From positions 34,055 through 98,054 of the forward strand of contig CAIYRB010000097.1 in the NCBI GenBank assembly GCA_903928445.1: 64,000 nt of DNA, written 5' to 3'. This stretch comes from an uncultured Pseudomonadota bacterium. Lineage in GTDB: Bacteria; Bdellovibrionota_B; Oligoflexia; Oligoflexales; CAIYRB01. How positions within the stretch are numbered: the first letter of the stretch is position 1; each line of letters opens with the position of its first letter. Made by a program: the position numbers and the translations under genes. Under the pieces are notes generated by a model. The model was not told the DNA's origin, did not search any database, and saw only the letters and a list, made by a program, of their open reading frames with translations. This document shows positions 26,492 through 35,635 of this stretch, one piece after another.

Positions 26492-26958
26492 TTAGCCGCC
26501 TTGGCTCCAGGAGCGACTGGTTGCTCCGACAAGAACTTGTTGGAGATATAGCGGCCTGGCCCAAGCTTAGCCCAGTCACCGTTGACGACCACTTCAACAG
26601 CGTCGCCCTTCTTCACCCAACCCAGGACCGGGGACTGCTTGTCCGGAAGAGCATGGACCTTGATCGCCACAACCCGCACATAACGCGTCGCCTTGGCTCC
26701 GGCAAAACCTTCAGGCTCAACCGGTGCGGCAGCCGCCGGAGCAGCCTGTGCAGGAGCTGGTGCGGGAGCAGGTGCAGGTGCCGGCTCCGCGGCAGCTGGC
26801 AGCGAGGTCGAGGCCTCAGCGCTAGCTGCGTCCGCAAGTTCTTCAGACTTCTCATCCTTTGTATCTGAAGTAACCGTCTCCTCAGCATCTTTATTACCTG
26901 AACAACCTGGCGCTAGCACCACGACACCTGCTAGCAAGAGGCCCTTAACCATGCGCAT
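26488..26958 (-). CDS. SH3b-domain lipoprotein with Ala/Pro linker
   Basis: The ATG at 26958 has AGGAG 8 nt upstream. The 156-residue product has a lipobox (VVLAPGC), an acidic Ala/Glu/Ser stretch, an (Ala-Pro)n linker (about residues 58-75), and a C-terminal bacterial SH3 domain (RYVRVVAIKVHALPDKQS, LGWVKKGDAVEVVV, WAKLGPGRYISNKFL). SH3b domains often bind peptidoglycan peptides. An outer-membrane lipoprotein that touches the cell wall is a reasonable inference. It is translationally coupled to the DHp-like miniprotein. Confidence 0.83.
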   Translation of the reverse strand: MRMVKGLLLAGVVVLAPGCSGNKDAEETVTSDTKDEKSEELADAASAEASTSLPAAAEPAPAPAPAPAPAQAAPAAAAPVEPEGFAGAKATRYVRVVAIKVHALPDKQSPVLGWVKKGDAVEVVVNGDWAKLGPGRYISNKFLSEQPVAPGAKAAK

Positions 26959-27036
26959 GCTCTTTGCTCCTATACCGTAGACTTAAACACAACCTACCGT
27001 GATAAATAGCTTCTTCTTATCAAGATGGTGCCATGG

Positions 27037-27507
27037 TCAAGCGATGAATGCCAGCCAATAGAACGTCCAGCCGGTGATGGCGGTGGTAAAGGTAAACAAC
27101 GCGGTTAAACGACCAAACAAGCGATGGCGTTTTGTCAAGTCGTCGCCTCCGTCCAGCCGTGGTGGACGCCGCAGGGCTAGGGTCAAGGTGTAGGTCCACA
27201 GCAGTGCGGTGGAAACGGCGAAGAACAAATGCACATACAGTACCGGAAAGACCAAGGTGGCGAAATAAGGCGAAGCAGATGCCTGCGTCACCCAGCCATT
27301 GATGCGGATGTCTATTTCAAACAAAATCACCGTCACAAGCAACAGCACACCAAGCAACTTCTGGATCCAGCCGTGAACAGCGACATTGCGCCGCACTTTG
27401 ATCTGAAAAATGCTGAAGGCCAAAACCGGCAATACGACCGCCAAGGCGATGCTGACGCCATCGAGCATAAACGTACCGCGACTACCCGGGATAAATGGTC
27501 CAAGCAT
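27037..27507 (-). CDS. DUF420-like four-helix membrane protein
   Basis: The ATG at 27507 follows AAGGA by 6 nt. The 156-residue protein has four or five hydrophobic helices with conserved polar residues inside them: VHGWIQKLLGVLLL, LFEIDIRINGW, VHLFFAVSTALLW, a HRLFG loop and the C-terminal TAITGWTFYWLAF. This pattern fits DUF420/CtaM-like proteins, several of which are linked to haem-copper oxidase assembly. That role is not supported by neighbours here. Stands alone, upstream of the SH3b gene on the same strand. Confidence 0.75.
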   Translation of the reverse strand: MLGPFIPGSRGTFMLDGVSIALAVVLPVLAFSIFQIKVRRNVAVHGWIQKLLGVLLLVTVILFEIDIRINGWVTQASASPYFATLVFPVLYVHLFFAVSTALLWTYTLTLALRRPPRLDGGDDLTKRHRLFGRLTALFTFTTAITGWTFYWLAFIA

Positions 27508-27718
27508 GGACAATCCTTAAAAAACACCACAACATTTTAAACACTTCAGAGTCTTAGGCTCACGCCCAAACAACCCTTTAGAGCCTACACCGCGCCAATC
27601 GCTTAATCAATCAAGCCATGCCTCCGATAACCCCAACAGGAACCTGAGGGTCGAAGCAAGCATCGACCATCGCTGCAAAGCGAGGGCTGCATCATTCACC
27701 GTTTGTAAGGGTTAAACC

Positions 27719-30337
27719 ATGGCGCCGTCCCCATATATCGTGCTCTGTGTCGATGACGAACCAGAATTTCTTTCCATCGTCGAAGAGCTGATCAAAGAAG
27801 CAGGCTATCTTTCGATGTCTGCAACCAATCCTATGGACGCACTGGCGCTGATCGACGAGCACAAAGACCAGCTCTTATGCATCATCTCCGACTATGAAAT
27901 GCCGGGAGCGAACGGCTTCGAGTTCCGCAAGATGACGACAAAGGTCGCCCAAGACATCCCTTTTATCATCTTGAGCGGGTACATCACCAGAGAGATGGCC
28001 CTCAAAGGTTTGGATCTCGGCATCGCTGCCTTTTTGAATAAACCCCTTGAGGCAAAGCAACTCCACGACACGATCCGCGAAAAAACCAAGAACTATGCCG
28101 AGACCCTCACTGAAAAGGCCGCACTCGGAGCGATGTTTATCAGCGAATCGCAAGAGCTGATCGAAGAGATTGAACCATTGCTGCTGGCACTGGAAGGCGA
28201 CCCAGACAACCCCAGCCATCTCAACTCGGTGTTTCGCCTAGTCCATACCGTCAAGGGCGCTAGCGGCGTCCTGGAACGTCCAGAAATCACCGCATTTCTC
28301 CATGCCTTTGAGGACCTGCTGACGCGCATAAAGAATGGCTTCAAGGCGACGCCGCAGGCGGTAACGGCTTTGCTGCAGGCATTTGACGTGCTTAAAACAA
28401 CGATAGCCTCGCTTAGCCAAGGCAAAAAGGCCGCGTTTGACTTCACCGCGGTGCTGAAACTGCTCAAGAGCGCAGGCAACGAGACCAACCCTGCCAGCGA
28501 TGCTGCGGGCGATAAAGCCGAGGCAGGCGGCGCGCCGAACTCGGGACCTACCGTCGCCAAAGCCAGCGGTATTTTGGTCCCGACGCTGATGTTAGAAGAA
28601 TTCATGCAGCTAGCGGGAGAAATCACCGTCATCCGCAACATGGTCAATAAGCAAGTGCGAGCCATCGAACAACGGATGCCGGGCGACAGTGATGTCAATC
28701 AACTAGGCGTTCTACTCGATGAAATGCATAAAATCAACGGCACCATGCAAGGTCGTATCGTCGAACTTAAAAAGGTCCAAGTCTCGACCGTGTTCAATAA
28801 GCTACCACGAACCGTGCGCGACCTATCCAGACAGCTGAACAAGCCGGTCAATCTGGAGATGAATGGAGGTGACGTAAGGGTGGATACGACCATTGCCCTA
28901 GCTCTAAACAATAGCCTCATCCATATGGTGCGTAATTGCGTTGATCATGGCCTCGAAATCTCAGAGGTCCGCAAGTCGAGCGGCAAGGCCCAGACTGGGA
29001 CCATTCGTCTGATCTGCCGCGAGGAAAAGGACTCCATTATCGTCACTTTAAGCGACGATGGTGGGGGGATCGATCCTGAGCGCCTACGGCGCAAACTAAG
29101 CGAAAGCGGGCGGCTGCCGGCGGAGCAAATTGCCAGCATGAGTCGGCAGGAACTGCTGATGCAGATCTTCGAACCGGGATTTAGCACAGCTGCGGTGGTG
29201 ACTGACGTCTCGGGACGAGGTGTCGGGATGGACATGGTACGAGACTCCATTACCAAGCTCAAAGGGCGGATCGATATCCAATCCGAGATCGGCAAAGGCA
29301 CCAGCTTCACTCTAAGCTTGCCGGTGCCAAGGTCCGTGGTGATCATCAGTTCACTCATCGTCGAATCCGCCGGCCGCCATTTCGCCGTGCCGCAAGATCA
29401 TGTGCTGAGACTCGTGCGGCTCACACCAGAGCAACAGCGCACCCACCTATCGATCCTTCCGGGCAACGCCTGCATGCTGCGCTACGAAGACACCCTGCTG
29501 CCACTACTCGATCTTGCCGCAATGCTCGGCTTAACCTCAGGAAATACGCTACTTCAAGCCGCCAGCGGCGACGCTGCCACCCATCACGAAGACGTGAGTA
29601 TCCTTGTGCTCCAGGCAGAGCACGGCATGTTCGGGTTGGTCGTCGGTAGCGTCCACGACACCGAAGACGCGGTGCTCAAGAGCTTACATAAATGCGTCGA
29701 AGTCACCGGTGTCTACCGCGGTGCAACCTTCATGGGCGATGGCACAGTTGGGTTGATCCTCGACATCGACGGTTTAGTCAAAGCCGGCGGCATTGCCGAG
29801 CATTTTGCCCAGCACGCCGCCACCAATGCCGCTGAAGCGCAGGCAACACATGGGCCCGAAGGTCAATTCTTGACCTTTACCCTCACCACTCCAGGCACCT
29901 TTGCCGTACCTCTAGATGCTGTCTTTCGCTTTGAAGAGTTCCCAAGCAGCGCCGTGAAATACTGTGGGGATATGCAGGCCATCATCTACCGCGACGCGGT
30001 GATGCCACTCATTGACCTCGCTACAGTCCTAAAACGGCCCAGACCGACACTCACCGTGCCGCCTCCGCTAGCCGCCGGAGGCCCCGCCACCATTCGTGTC
30101 TTTATCAGCCAAAGCGAGCAGCGCTATTTTGCCTTCGCCGTCGAGCACATTGGTGAGATCGCCAGCTTACAGTCAGAGATTGACCAGTCCTTCCGCAGAC
30201 CCGAGGGTACGATCGGCCTCGTCCTCATAGGTGGAGTGCCGACTACCGTCGTTGATATCCCAGGATTGCTCGCTGACTACGCGCCGATTGTACCGGAGGC
30301 ACCCCCGCAAGCCGCTGTTGGCTGGGCGCTTTTTTAA
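27719..30337 (+). CDS. cheA: CheA-type chemotaxis kinase with N-terminal receiver and two CheW-like domains
   Basis: This 872-residue protein has the following order. A CheY-like receiver spans 1-125 (Asp12/Asp13, phosphoacceptor Asp58 in IISDYEMP, Lys108 in NKP). An HPt domain spans about 135-245 (phosphorylated His176 in FRLVHTVKGAS). The dimerisation and ATPase core spans about 285-545 (ALNNSLIHMVRNCVDHG, SDDGGGID, SGRGVGMDMVRD, GTSFTLSLP). A CheW-like module lies at about 548-695 and a second CheW-like segment at about 715-860. Receivers in CheA fusions usually sit at the C-terminus, so the N-terminal position is unusual. It lacks a recognisable separate CheY/CheB-binding P2. AAGG precedes the ATG. 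It heads the cheA-cheW-cheB-cheR cluster. Confidence 0.93.
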   Translation: MAPSPYIVLCVDDEPEFLSIVEELIKEAGYLSMSATNPMDALALIDEHKDQLLCIISDYEMPGANGFEFRKMTTKVAQDIPFIILSGYITREMALKGLDLGIAAFLNKPLEAKQLHDTIREKTKNYAETLTEKAALGAMFISESQELIEEIEPLLLALEGDPDNPSHLNSVFRLVHTVKGASGVLERPEITAFLHAFEDLLTRIKNGFKATPQAVTALLQAFDVLKTTIASLSQGKKAAFDFTAVLKLLKSAGNETNPASDAAGDKAEAGGAPNSGPTVAKASGILVPTLMLEEFMQLAGEITVIRNMVNKQVRAIEQRMPGDSDVNQLGVLLDEMHKINGTMQGRIVELKKVQVSTVFNKLPRTVRDLSRQLNKPVNLEMNGGDVRVDTTIALALNNSLIHMVRNCVDHGLEISEVRKSSGKAQTGTIRLICREEKDSIIVTLSDDGGGIDPERLRRKLSESGRLPAEQIASMSRQELLMQIFEPGFSTAAVVTDVSGRGVGMDMVRDSITKLKGRIDIQSEIGKGTSFTLSLPVPRSVVIISSLIVESAGRHFAVPQDHVLRLVRLTPEQQRTHLSILPGNACMLRYEDTLLPLLDLAAMLGLTSGNTLLQAASGDAATHHEDVSILVLQAEHGMFGLVVGSVHDTEDAVLKSLHKCVEVTGVYRGATFMGDGTVGLILDIDGLVKAGGIAEHFAQHAATNAAEAQATHGPEGQFLTFTLTTPGTFAVPLDAVFRFEEFPSSAVKYCGDMQAIIYRDAVMPLIDLATVLKRPRPTLTVPPPLAAGGPATIRVFISQSEQRYFAFAVEHIGEIASLQSEIDQSFRRPEGTIGLVLIGGVPTTVVDIPGLLADYAPIVPEAPPQAAVGWALF

Positions 30338-30428
30338 TGATGTCGGTTAGCCCCTTAAAGCCGGAGCACTGAACTACCGAAAGGCCAGTAGCGAATGGCG
30401 CATGGTGACACAATGATAGGAGAATGAC

Positions 30429-30908
30429 ATGTCGTTAGCACTAGTCAAGGATACTGGGCCCAAAGTGGATGTACCAGGAACCGCGCAATTCTCGACATTT
30501 TTTGTCGCCGGCCGACTCTACGGCATTGATGTCAGGCAGGTTCAGGAGGTCGTAAAGCCCCTACCGATGACTCAGATTCCCTTAGCGCAGCCGTATATCA
30601 GGGGACTGATCAACCTGCGCGGTCAAGTCGCAACGGCGATCGGCCTGCATCAGCTTTTTGGCCTGACGCAATCGACATCTCGCGAGCTGATGAATGTCAT
30701 TTGTCGGTGTGACGGCAACTTGGTATCGCTACTAGCGGATGATATCGGCGACGTCATGGAACTTTCCGCGTCTCAGTACGAGCCGGTGCCTGCAACCATC
30801 GATCCTATGATCCGGCGCTTTATGTCAGGTGTTTACAAAGTCAGCGGCCCACTCGTGAGCATCATCGACAGCGATAAAGTCGCCCGCTTCCTTAGCACAC
30901 AGAACTAA
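30429..30908 (+). CDS. cheW: CheW adaptor protein
   Basis: This 159-residue single CheW domain couples receptors to CheA. It has FFVAGRLYGIDVRQVQEV, MTQIPLAQPYIRGLINLRGQV (the CheW hallmark) and a C-terminal strand GPLVSIIDSDKV. AGGAG precedes the ATG. It sits 91 bp after cheA and 12 bp before cheB, so it is probably in one transcript. A receptor (MCP) gene is not in the window. Confidence 0.95.
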   Translation: MSLALVKDTGPKVDVPGTAQFSTFFVAGRLYGIDVRQVQEVVKPLPMTQIPLAQPYIRGLINLRGQVATAIGLHQLFGLTQSTSRELMNVICRCDGNLVSLLADDIGDVMELSASQYEPVPATIDPMIRRFMSGVYKVSGPLVSIIDSDKVARFLSTQN

Positions 30909-30920
30909 TCAGGAAGCACC

Positions 30921-32009
30921 ATGAAGGTTTTGATCGTTGACCATTCCACGATGTTCCGTGCCAAAATCCGCAAGGCTCTTAACGGGTACGGCGCAGCTGA
31001 GGTCGTGGGCAGCCTGTCCAAAGGCGCCTTAGCTCTGCAGCTGATCAGCCAAAGACCGGTGGACTTGCTGCTGATGGGATTATCCACAGCGTTCGAAGCA
31101 GACCTCGAAACTCTAGAAGGAATCAGGTCAATACTACCCTCGCTCCAGGTGGTGCTATTTTTAGACGACGCGAGCACCTCCGCAAAGATCAAAGCCAGGA
31201 TCCGTCGCCTCGGATCTTGCAAACTACACCTAAGACCAAGCGAGCAGAGCCAGGACGAGGCAGAAAGCCTTGAGCAAATTCGCCAATGTCTGCAATCTGT
31301 CGATGCTCCGCCACCGGCAGCTACAGCAGAAGCCGCCGTGCCGATACCGCAACTAAACATAGATCGGCACACGGACTACCGCAAGGTCGATCTAAATAGC
31401 TTCGCCCCCATGATCTGTGTCATTGCAAGCTCCACTGGAGGTCCAGCTGCCCTCGAAGTTGTGGTATCAAAACTGCGTGGTCGGGTACCGAGGATTCCCG
31501 TGCTGCTAGTGCAGCACATGCCGGAATCCTTTACTCGCAATTTGGCAAGCCGCCTTGCCGACCTTAGCGGTGTAGAGGTTCGCGAAGCCACCAACGGCGA
31601 GCCGGTTAAACCTGGGGCACTGATCCTCGCGCCAGGTAATTTCCATATGCGCCTAAACCGCAATGCAGACAGTAATTATATCACCCTCGACCAAGGACCA
31701 AAGGTCAACAGCGTGCGCCCCGCCGCCGACTTGCTATTTATCTCGGCGGCGCAGCTCTATGGCCCAACTTGTGCGGGCATGATTTTAACCGGGATGGGCG
31801 AAGACGGCTGCGCGGGTGCCAAGGCGATTAAAGCGGCTGGTGGCGGCATCATGATTCAAGACCGCGGCAGCAGCATTGTTTGGGGTATGCCGGCGGCTGT
31901 AGAAAAGGCAGGAGCCTACGACCTAATCAGCGACCTGAACGCTTGTGCCGACCAACTCGCCACCTTTTGCTATGGCAATAACGCGCTTCTGCTGAAGAAA
32001 TCCAGTTAA
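30921..32009 (+). CDS. cheB: CheB-type methylesterase with a degenerate receiver domain
   Basis: The 362-residue protein has the CheB layout: receiver (1-125), linker (about 126-155) and C-terminal methylesterase. The esterase is intact: catalytic Ser in CVIASSTGGP, His in LLVQHMPESF, Asp in GMGEDGCAGA, and the NxxRPAADLLF substrate region. The receiver is not. The acidic pair reads Asp7-His8 and the phosphoacceptor position is Gly53 (VDLLLMGLS instead of DxxxxD). The usual Lys-Pro is Arg-Pro. It therefore cannot be phosphorylated in the normal way, and may be constitutively active or controlled by binding. It removes methyl or amide groups from receptor glutamates. Twelve bp follow cheW. Confidence 0.92.
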   Translation: MKVLIVDHSTMFRAKIRKALNGYGAAEVVGSLSKGALALQLISQRPVDLLLMGLSTAFEADLETLEGIRSILPSLQVVLFLDDASTSAKIKARIRRLGSCKLHLRPSEQSQDEAESLEQIRQCLQSVDAPPPAATAEAAVPIPQLNIDRHTDYRKVDLNSFAPMICVIASSTGGPAALEVVVSKLRGRVPRIPVLLVQHMPESFTRNLASRLADLSGVEVREATNGEPVKPGALILAPGNFHMRLNRNADSNYITLDQGPKVNSVRPAADLLFISAAQLYGPTCAGMILTGMGEDGCAGAKAIKAAGGGIMIQDRGSSIVWGMPAAVEKAGAYDLISDLNACADQLATFCYGNNALLLKKSS

Positions 32010-32022
32010 GAAAGGACCTCCC

Positions 32023-32865
32023 GTGAAGACATCGATGGCTGTTCTGCAATATTTTTCCGAGGTGATCCGCAAGGAGCTCGGCATTGTCTACTTGGAGGCG
32101 AACTACTATCAGCTGGAAACACGCCTAGGCGAAGTCGCTCAGTTGAATAACTGCAAATCAATCGATGAACTCTATCAATTAATGCTTCGCGGCCTCTCGC
32201 CAGTCGCCCTCCGTCAACTCTTCGACATAGCAACCAACAATGAGACCTACTTCTATCGCGATCCGAGCCTGTTTGAGGCCATAGACGCGACGATTCTCGC
32301 GGAGCAAAAACCAAACGGTCAGCTTTTTAAGGTCTGGAGCGCAGCATGCAGCTTTGGCCAAGAGATTTATTCCTTGGCGATGCTTTTTGAGTCTAAGGCA
32401 GCTAAGCTACCCAACGGCTACGGAATTCTCGCAACCGACGTCTCAAGACGCGCGGTAACCACGGCTGCGACCGGTATTTACAATGATCTTCAAGTACAAC
32501 GCGGTTTATCCCCTGCCCTACTCTCACGATTTTTTACCAAGGTAAATCCGAGTGAACCAAGTAGCGATTGGCAGGTCAGGCCGGAGCTAAAAAGAAGAGT
32601 GCGCTTCCAAGAGCAAAACTTGCTAGCGAGCTTTGAAAGTCTCGGCAAGTTCCACCTGATTCTTTGCCGCAATGTTTTGATTTACCAATCCGTCGAGCGC
32701 AAAAGAGAAATTTTATCCAGGTTATACCGACAGCTAGAGCCGCACGGCTATTTGATCCTTGGATCCTCAGAGAGTTTGATCGGATTAAGCGATGATTTTG
32801 AGATGATCAGAACGGATAAAGCTGTGCTTTACCGGGCCATCGCCAAGTTGGCACAGACCGGCTAG
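32023..32865 (+). CDS. cheR: CheR chemotaxis receptor methyltransferase
   Basis: The GTG at 32023 lies 6 nt after AAAGGA and 13 nt after the cheB stop. The 280-residue protein has the N-terminal helical domain (NNETYFYRD, a CheR hallmark) and the SAM-binding domain (VWSAACSFGQEIYSLAML, ATDVSRRAV, LILCRNVLIY, LILGSSESLIG). It methylates receptor glutamates and is the counterpart of cheB. Confidence 0.95.
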   Translation: MKTSMAVLQYFSEVIRKELGIVYLEANYYQLETRLGEVAQLNNCKSIDELYQLMLRGLSPVALRQLFDIATNNETYFYRDPSLFEAIDATILAEQKPNGQLFKVWSAACSFGQEIYSLAMLFESKAAKLPNGYGILATDVSRRAVTTAATGIYNDLQVQRGLSPALLSRFFTKVNPSEPSSDWQVRPELKRRVRFQEQNLLASFESLGKFHLILCRNVLIYQSVERKREILSRLYRQLEPHGYLILGSSESLIGLSDDFEMIRTDKAVLYRAIAKLAQTG

Positions 32866-32884
32866 AGCTGAGCAAGAGGTGCGC

Positions 32885-34195
32885 ATGAAGGACATGAAGC
32901 TGGCGCAAAGAGTGCAGCAATTACTGCTCACCTTGCTACTATTGCCTAGTCCAACGGTTTGGGCCGATCCGGTGCCGCTGCCTCTGCCGAGCGGAAGCCG
33001 GCAAATGGCGGCGGTATTTGCGCAAGTCTATCAAATCAAAACGGCCACCGATGCCAACGCGCCAAAAGCAGCATATGGATCATGTTTTGTCGTCGATCAG
33101 AGTGGTCTGTTAGTCACAAATTATCACGTTGTAGCCTATGCCCTCCAGGATCCAGAGAAGTACAATCTCTACCTAATGGACGGCGACCACGCCTTGCCCG
33201 CCGCTGTCGTTGCTTTTGACGCGATCAACGACTTAGCTCTACTAAAGGTCAGTAAGACCTTTCCAAAGTCGGTCTCGTTTGCCCGCGAGATGCCCGAATC
33301 AGGCGCCAAGATTTATTCCATCGGCTGGCCCGAAGATCTCAATAAATCGGTGATCGAAGGTAACTTCAATGGACTGATGACCGCTGGGCCTTACCAAAAG
33401 CTTCAGATGTCTATCCCCTTAAACCCGGGCATGAGCGGTGGTCCGACCATTGATGAATATGGCGGGGTCATCGGCGTCAATGTATCGCTGCGCAGCGACT
33501 CTCAGAGCTTGGCTTTCGCCGTGCCAGCAGCCTTGGTTAAGGCTCTGCTGAAGAAGACGCGTGGCTCTTACAGCCACCAAGACGATCAGGATGCATTTGC
33601 CGAAGAGGTGCGTTCCCAACTCGAAGTTGTTCAAGAAAAACTGACCAGGCTGCTTCGAGGTCCAACCAGCTCGGTGACCTTGGGCGGATGGCATGCTGAT
33701 AAACCAGCGCAGATGGTTCAATGCTGGCATGGGGACGAAGCCAGCGCGCAGACTATGGTTACGGTAATCACCGAGCACTGCTATCTACCCGGATCGGCTC
33801 CAGTACGCGCCGATACCGACACCGGCACCTTTCACCTGAGGTACCAAGCGATCAGCACGACTAGGCTCAATGCGTGGCAATTTCTCCATCAGATTAACTC
33901 GATGATCCCCAACTTTGGCTTTCAGTATGCCGAGCCGGCCGCTGGATTTACCACCAAACTCAACTGCAGCGAGACGGAATTTCTCAACACCCATAAAATC
34001 CGTATGCGAGTGCAGTACTGCGTCAATGCCTACGTTCAATATGCCGAAGCCTACAATATCGAGTTCTCAGCCATCACCTTGCCCAAAGATGGGCAAGCGA
34101 TGCAGCTGTCCGCAAGCTTTCTCGGCTTCTCAGCGCGCAATGGGGCTGCGATCATGCGCTCTTTGCTTAACAGTATCAAACCGGAGGGACCATGA
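32885..34195 (+). CDS. Exported trypsin-like (HtrA-type) serine protease
   Basis: ATG at 32885 follows AAGAGG by 5 nt (a GTG at 32879 is in frame). The 436-residue protein has a signal peptide ending TVWA before DPVPL. The S1C-type catalytic triad appears as His in LLVTNYHVV, Asp in DAINDLALLKV and Ser in NPGMSGGPT. No PDZ domain follows. A region of about 190 residues with four cysteines has no clear family (MVQCWHGDE, TEHCYLP, LNCSETEF, VQYCVNAYVQYAEAYN). It probably acts in the periplasm or at the cell surface. It is 19 bp after cheR and overlaps the FHA gene by 4 nt, so it is placed in the chemosensory transcript. Confidence 0.88.
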   Translation: MKDMKLAQRVQQLLLTLLLLPSPTVWADPVPLPLPSGSRQMAAVFAQVYQIKTATDANAPKAAYGSCFVVDQSGLLVTNYHVVAYALQDPEKYNLYLMDGDHALPAAVVAFDAINDLALLKVSKTFPKSVSFAREMPESGAKIYSIGWPEDLNKSVIEGNFNGLMTAGPYQKLQMSIPLNPGMSGGPTIDEYGGVIGVNVSLRSDSQSLAFAVPAALVKALLKKTRGSYSHQDDQDAFAEEVRSQLEVVQEKLTRLLRGPTSSVTLGGWHADKPAQMVQCWHGDEASAQTMVTVITEHCYLPGSAPVRADTDTGTFHLRYQAISTTRLNAWQFLHQINSMIPNFGFQYAEPAAGFTTKLNCSETEFLNTHKIRMRVQYCVNAYVQYAEAYNIEFSAITLPKDGQAMQLSASFLGFSARNGAAIMRSLLNSIKPEGP

Positions 34196-35178
34196 TCCTG
34201 ATACGGGTTCATGAGGCGGAGGGCACCGTTACGCACCGCATTGAATTCTTTCCCACGGTGATCGGGCGCTCCATACACTGCGGCGTGCGGATCGACGATT
34301 CAAGCGTTTCAGCGCAGCATGCTGAATTGCACGCAACAGAAGAAGGTTTCATCCTGCGCGACTTAGCCAGCACCAACGGCGTCTATCAGGGTAAGCGCCG
34401 CATCGATTCCCTGACATTGGCCGCACAAGACACAGTTTACCTAGGGACGATTCGTCTAGATATCACCACCACCGACCAGACCGAAAAGACAGCGGCCAAA
34501 AGGATCCTACCAAACCAAACCACCTTCGGCGCTGGTACACCTTTTAAAATTGGCCTGGCTTTAGTCCTAGCCTACGTCGGTCTATTGCTTATTTCGGCCA
34601 GTGATCAATACGAGATATCCTGGCCGCCTGAGCGCCTGAGAGACATCTTTAGCAAAGGCTTTATGCTGTGGGCAGCGGTGGTGGTCAGCACACTGCTGAT
34701 TTCCTTGTTTTGCAAACTCAACGCCAAGCGCTTTTACTTCTATCAAGTCCTACTGCTCATCGTCGCCGCAGCGATGGCGACCAAAGCCTGCTTCGTCTTA
34801 GCTCCCACTGCGATCTACAACCTTCGTCAATTACCGTTGGCCGGGCTGATCGGCCACGTAGGCAATGGCTTGATCGCCTATTGGACGGTGTTCCTGCTCC
34901 AACGCTACGTCTTCCAACGTTTGAGCTTCGCCCAACGCTCCCTCATCGCGGCCGCGGCGGCAGCCATGGCGATTTGCGCGACACAGATCCAGATCGACCT
35001 GAGTCGAAATGGGGAAAGGCCAATCATGGCACCGCTTGGCCTCGACCTGCGTCCTGCCGTCGAGCTTAAACCAAACGCTGACGATTTATTTTTCGATCTA
35101 GCGTTGTCGGTCACGGCGGCAGACCGCCAGCGCATCAAAATTCTCGAGGCCTTGGAGATCGAACACGCCTCCAATTGA
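34192..35178 (+). CDS. FHA-domain multispanning membrane protein
   Basis: This 328-residue protein has an N-terminal FHA domain (FPTVIGRSIHCGVRIDDSSV, SAQHAELH, RDLASTNGVYQGKR), the phosphothreonine-peptide-binding fold with its Gly-Arg, Ser-x-x-His and Asn-Gly landmarks. Five or six hydrophobic segments follow (about 115-265) and then a short soluble tail. FHA domains imply a Ser/Thr-kinase signalling input at the membrane; no such kinase is in the window. It overlaps the protease gene by ATGA, so the two products probably function together. Last gene of the chemosensory transcript. Confidence 0.88.
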   Translation: MILIRVHEAEGTVTHRIEFFPTVIGRSIHCGVRIDDSSVSAQHAELHATEEGFILRDLASTNGVYQGKRRIDSLTLAAQDTVYLGTIRLDITTTDQTEKTAAKRILPNQTTFGAGTPFKIGLALVLAYVGLLLISASDQYEISWPPERLRDIFSKGFMLWAAVVVSTLLISLFCKLNAKRFYFYQVLLLIVAAAMATKACFVLAPTAIYNLRQLPLAGLIGHVGNGLIAYWTVFLLQRYVFQRLSFAQRSLIAAAAAAMAICATQIQIDLSRNGERPIMAPLGLDLRPAVELKPNADDLFFDLALSVTAADRQRIKILEALEIEHASN

Positions 35179-35635
35179 GCTGCACTGGCCGCAACGTCTA
35201 AAGACGAATGCCCCCGCAGACAACCCTCTAACGCAGCTAAGCCAAAAATCGCAGGAATTACACGGGCGGATGCAGACAAGAACCCCGCCAAGGGGTCAAC
35301 GCTTCGAGCAAAGAAGCGGGCGCAGAATGAACAAACACGGTGGGCGCACTAGGGTGTCTACGGGCATTCTAAAGTCAAACGTGGCGTCAAGACCAACCAC
35401 GCGGCTAAACGTTCACACCAGCGTTCTGCCAGGTCCTGGTGCGTGCGTCAATGCTTCGGGGCCGCACGACCACTATTATCCGCCATGGTTTTAAATGCTT
35501 GCCGCCGTGGCACCGATTCGCCATCGTGGCGATTTTTACACCTAAAAAACACCACCGCGGCGGATTGTGCGGGATGACTTTTTTGTGCTATGACTTTCGA
35601 CCTAGGCCATTCCATACATTCAGAACGAGGGGACC
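35179..35635. other. Intergenic region before the HTH regulator
   Basis: The stretch of about 457 bases has no convincing ORF: the open frames are Arg/Pro-rich and lack start sites. A small hairpin CGCCA-TCG-TGGCG followed by ATTTTT (35519-35537) may end the upstream transcript. A weak promoter-like pair, TTGTGC (35565) and TATGAC (35589), 18 bp apart, precedes the regulator gene. Confidence 0.4.
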
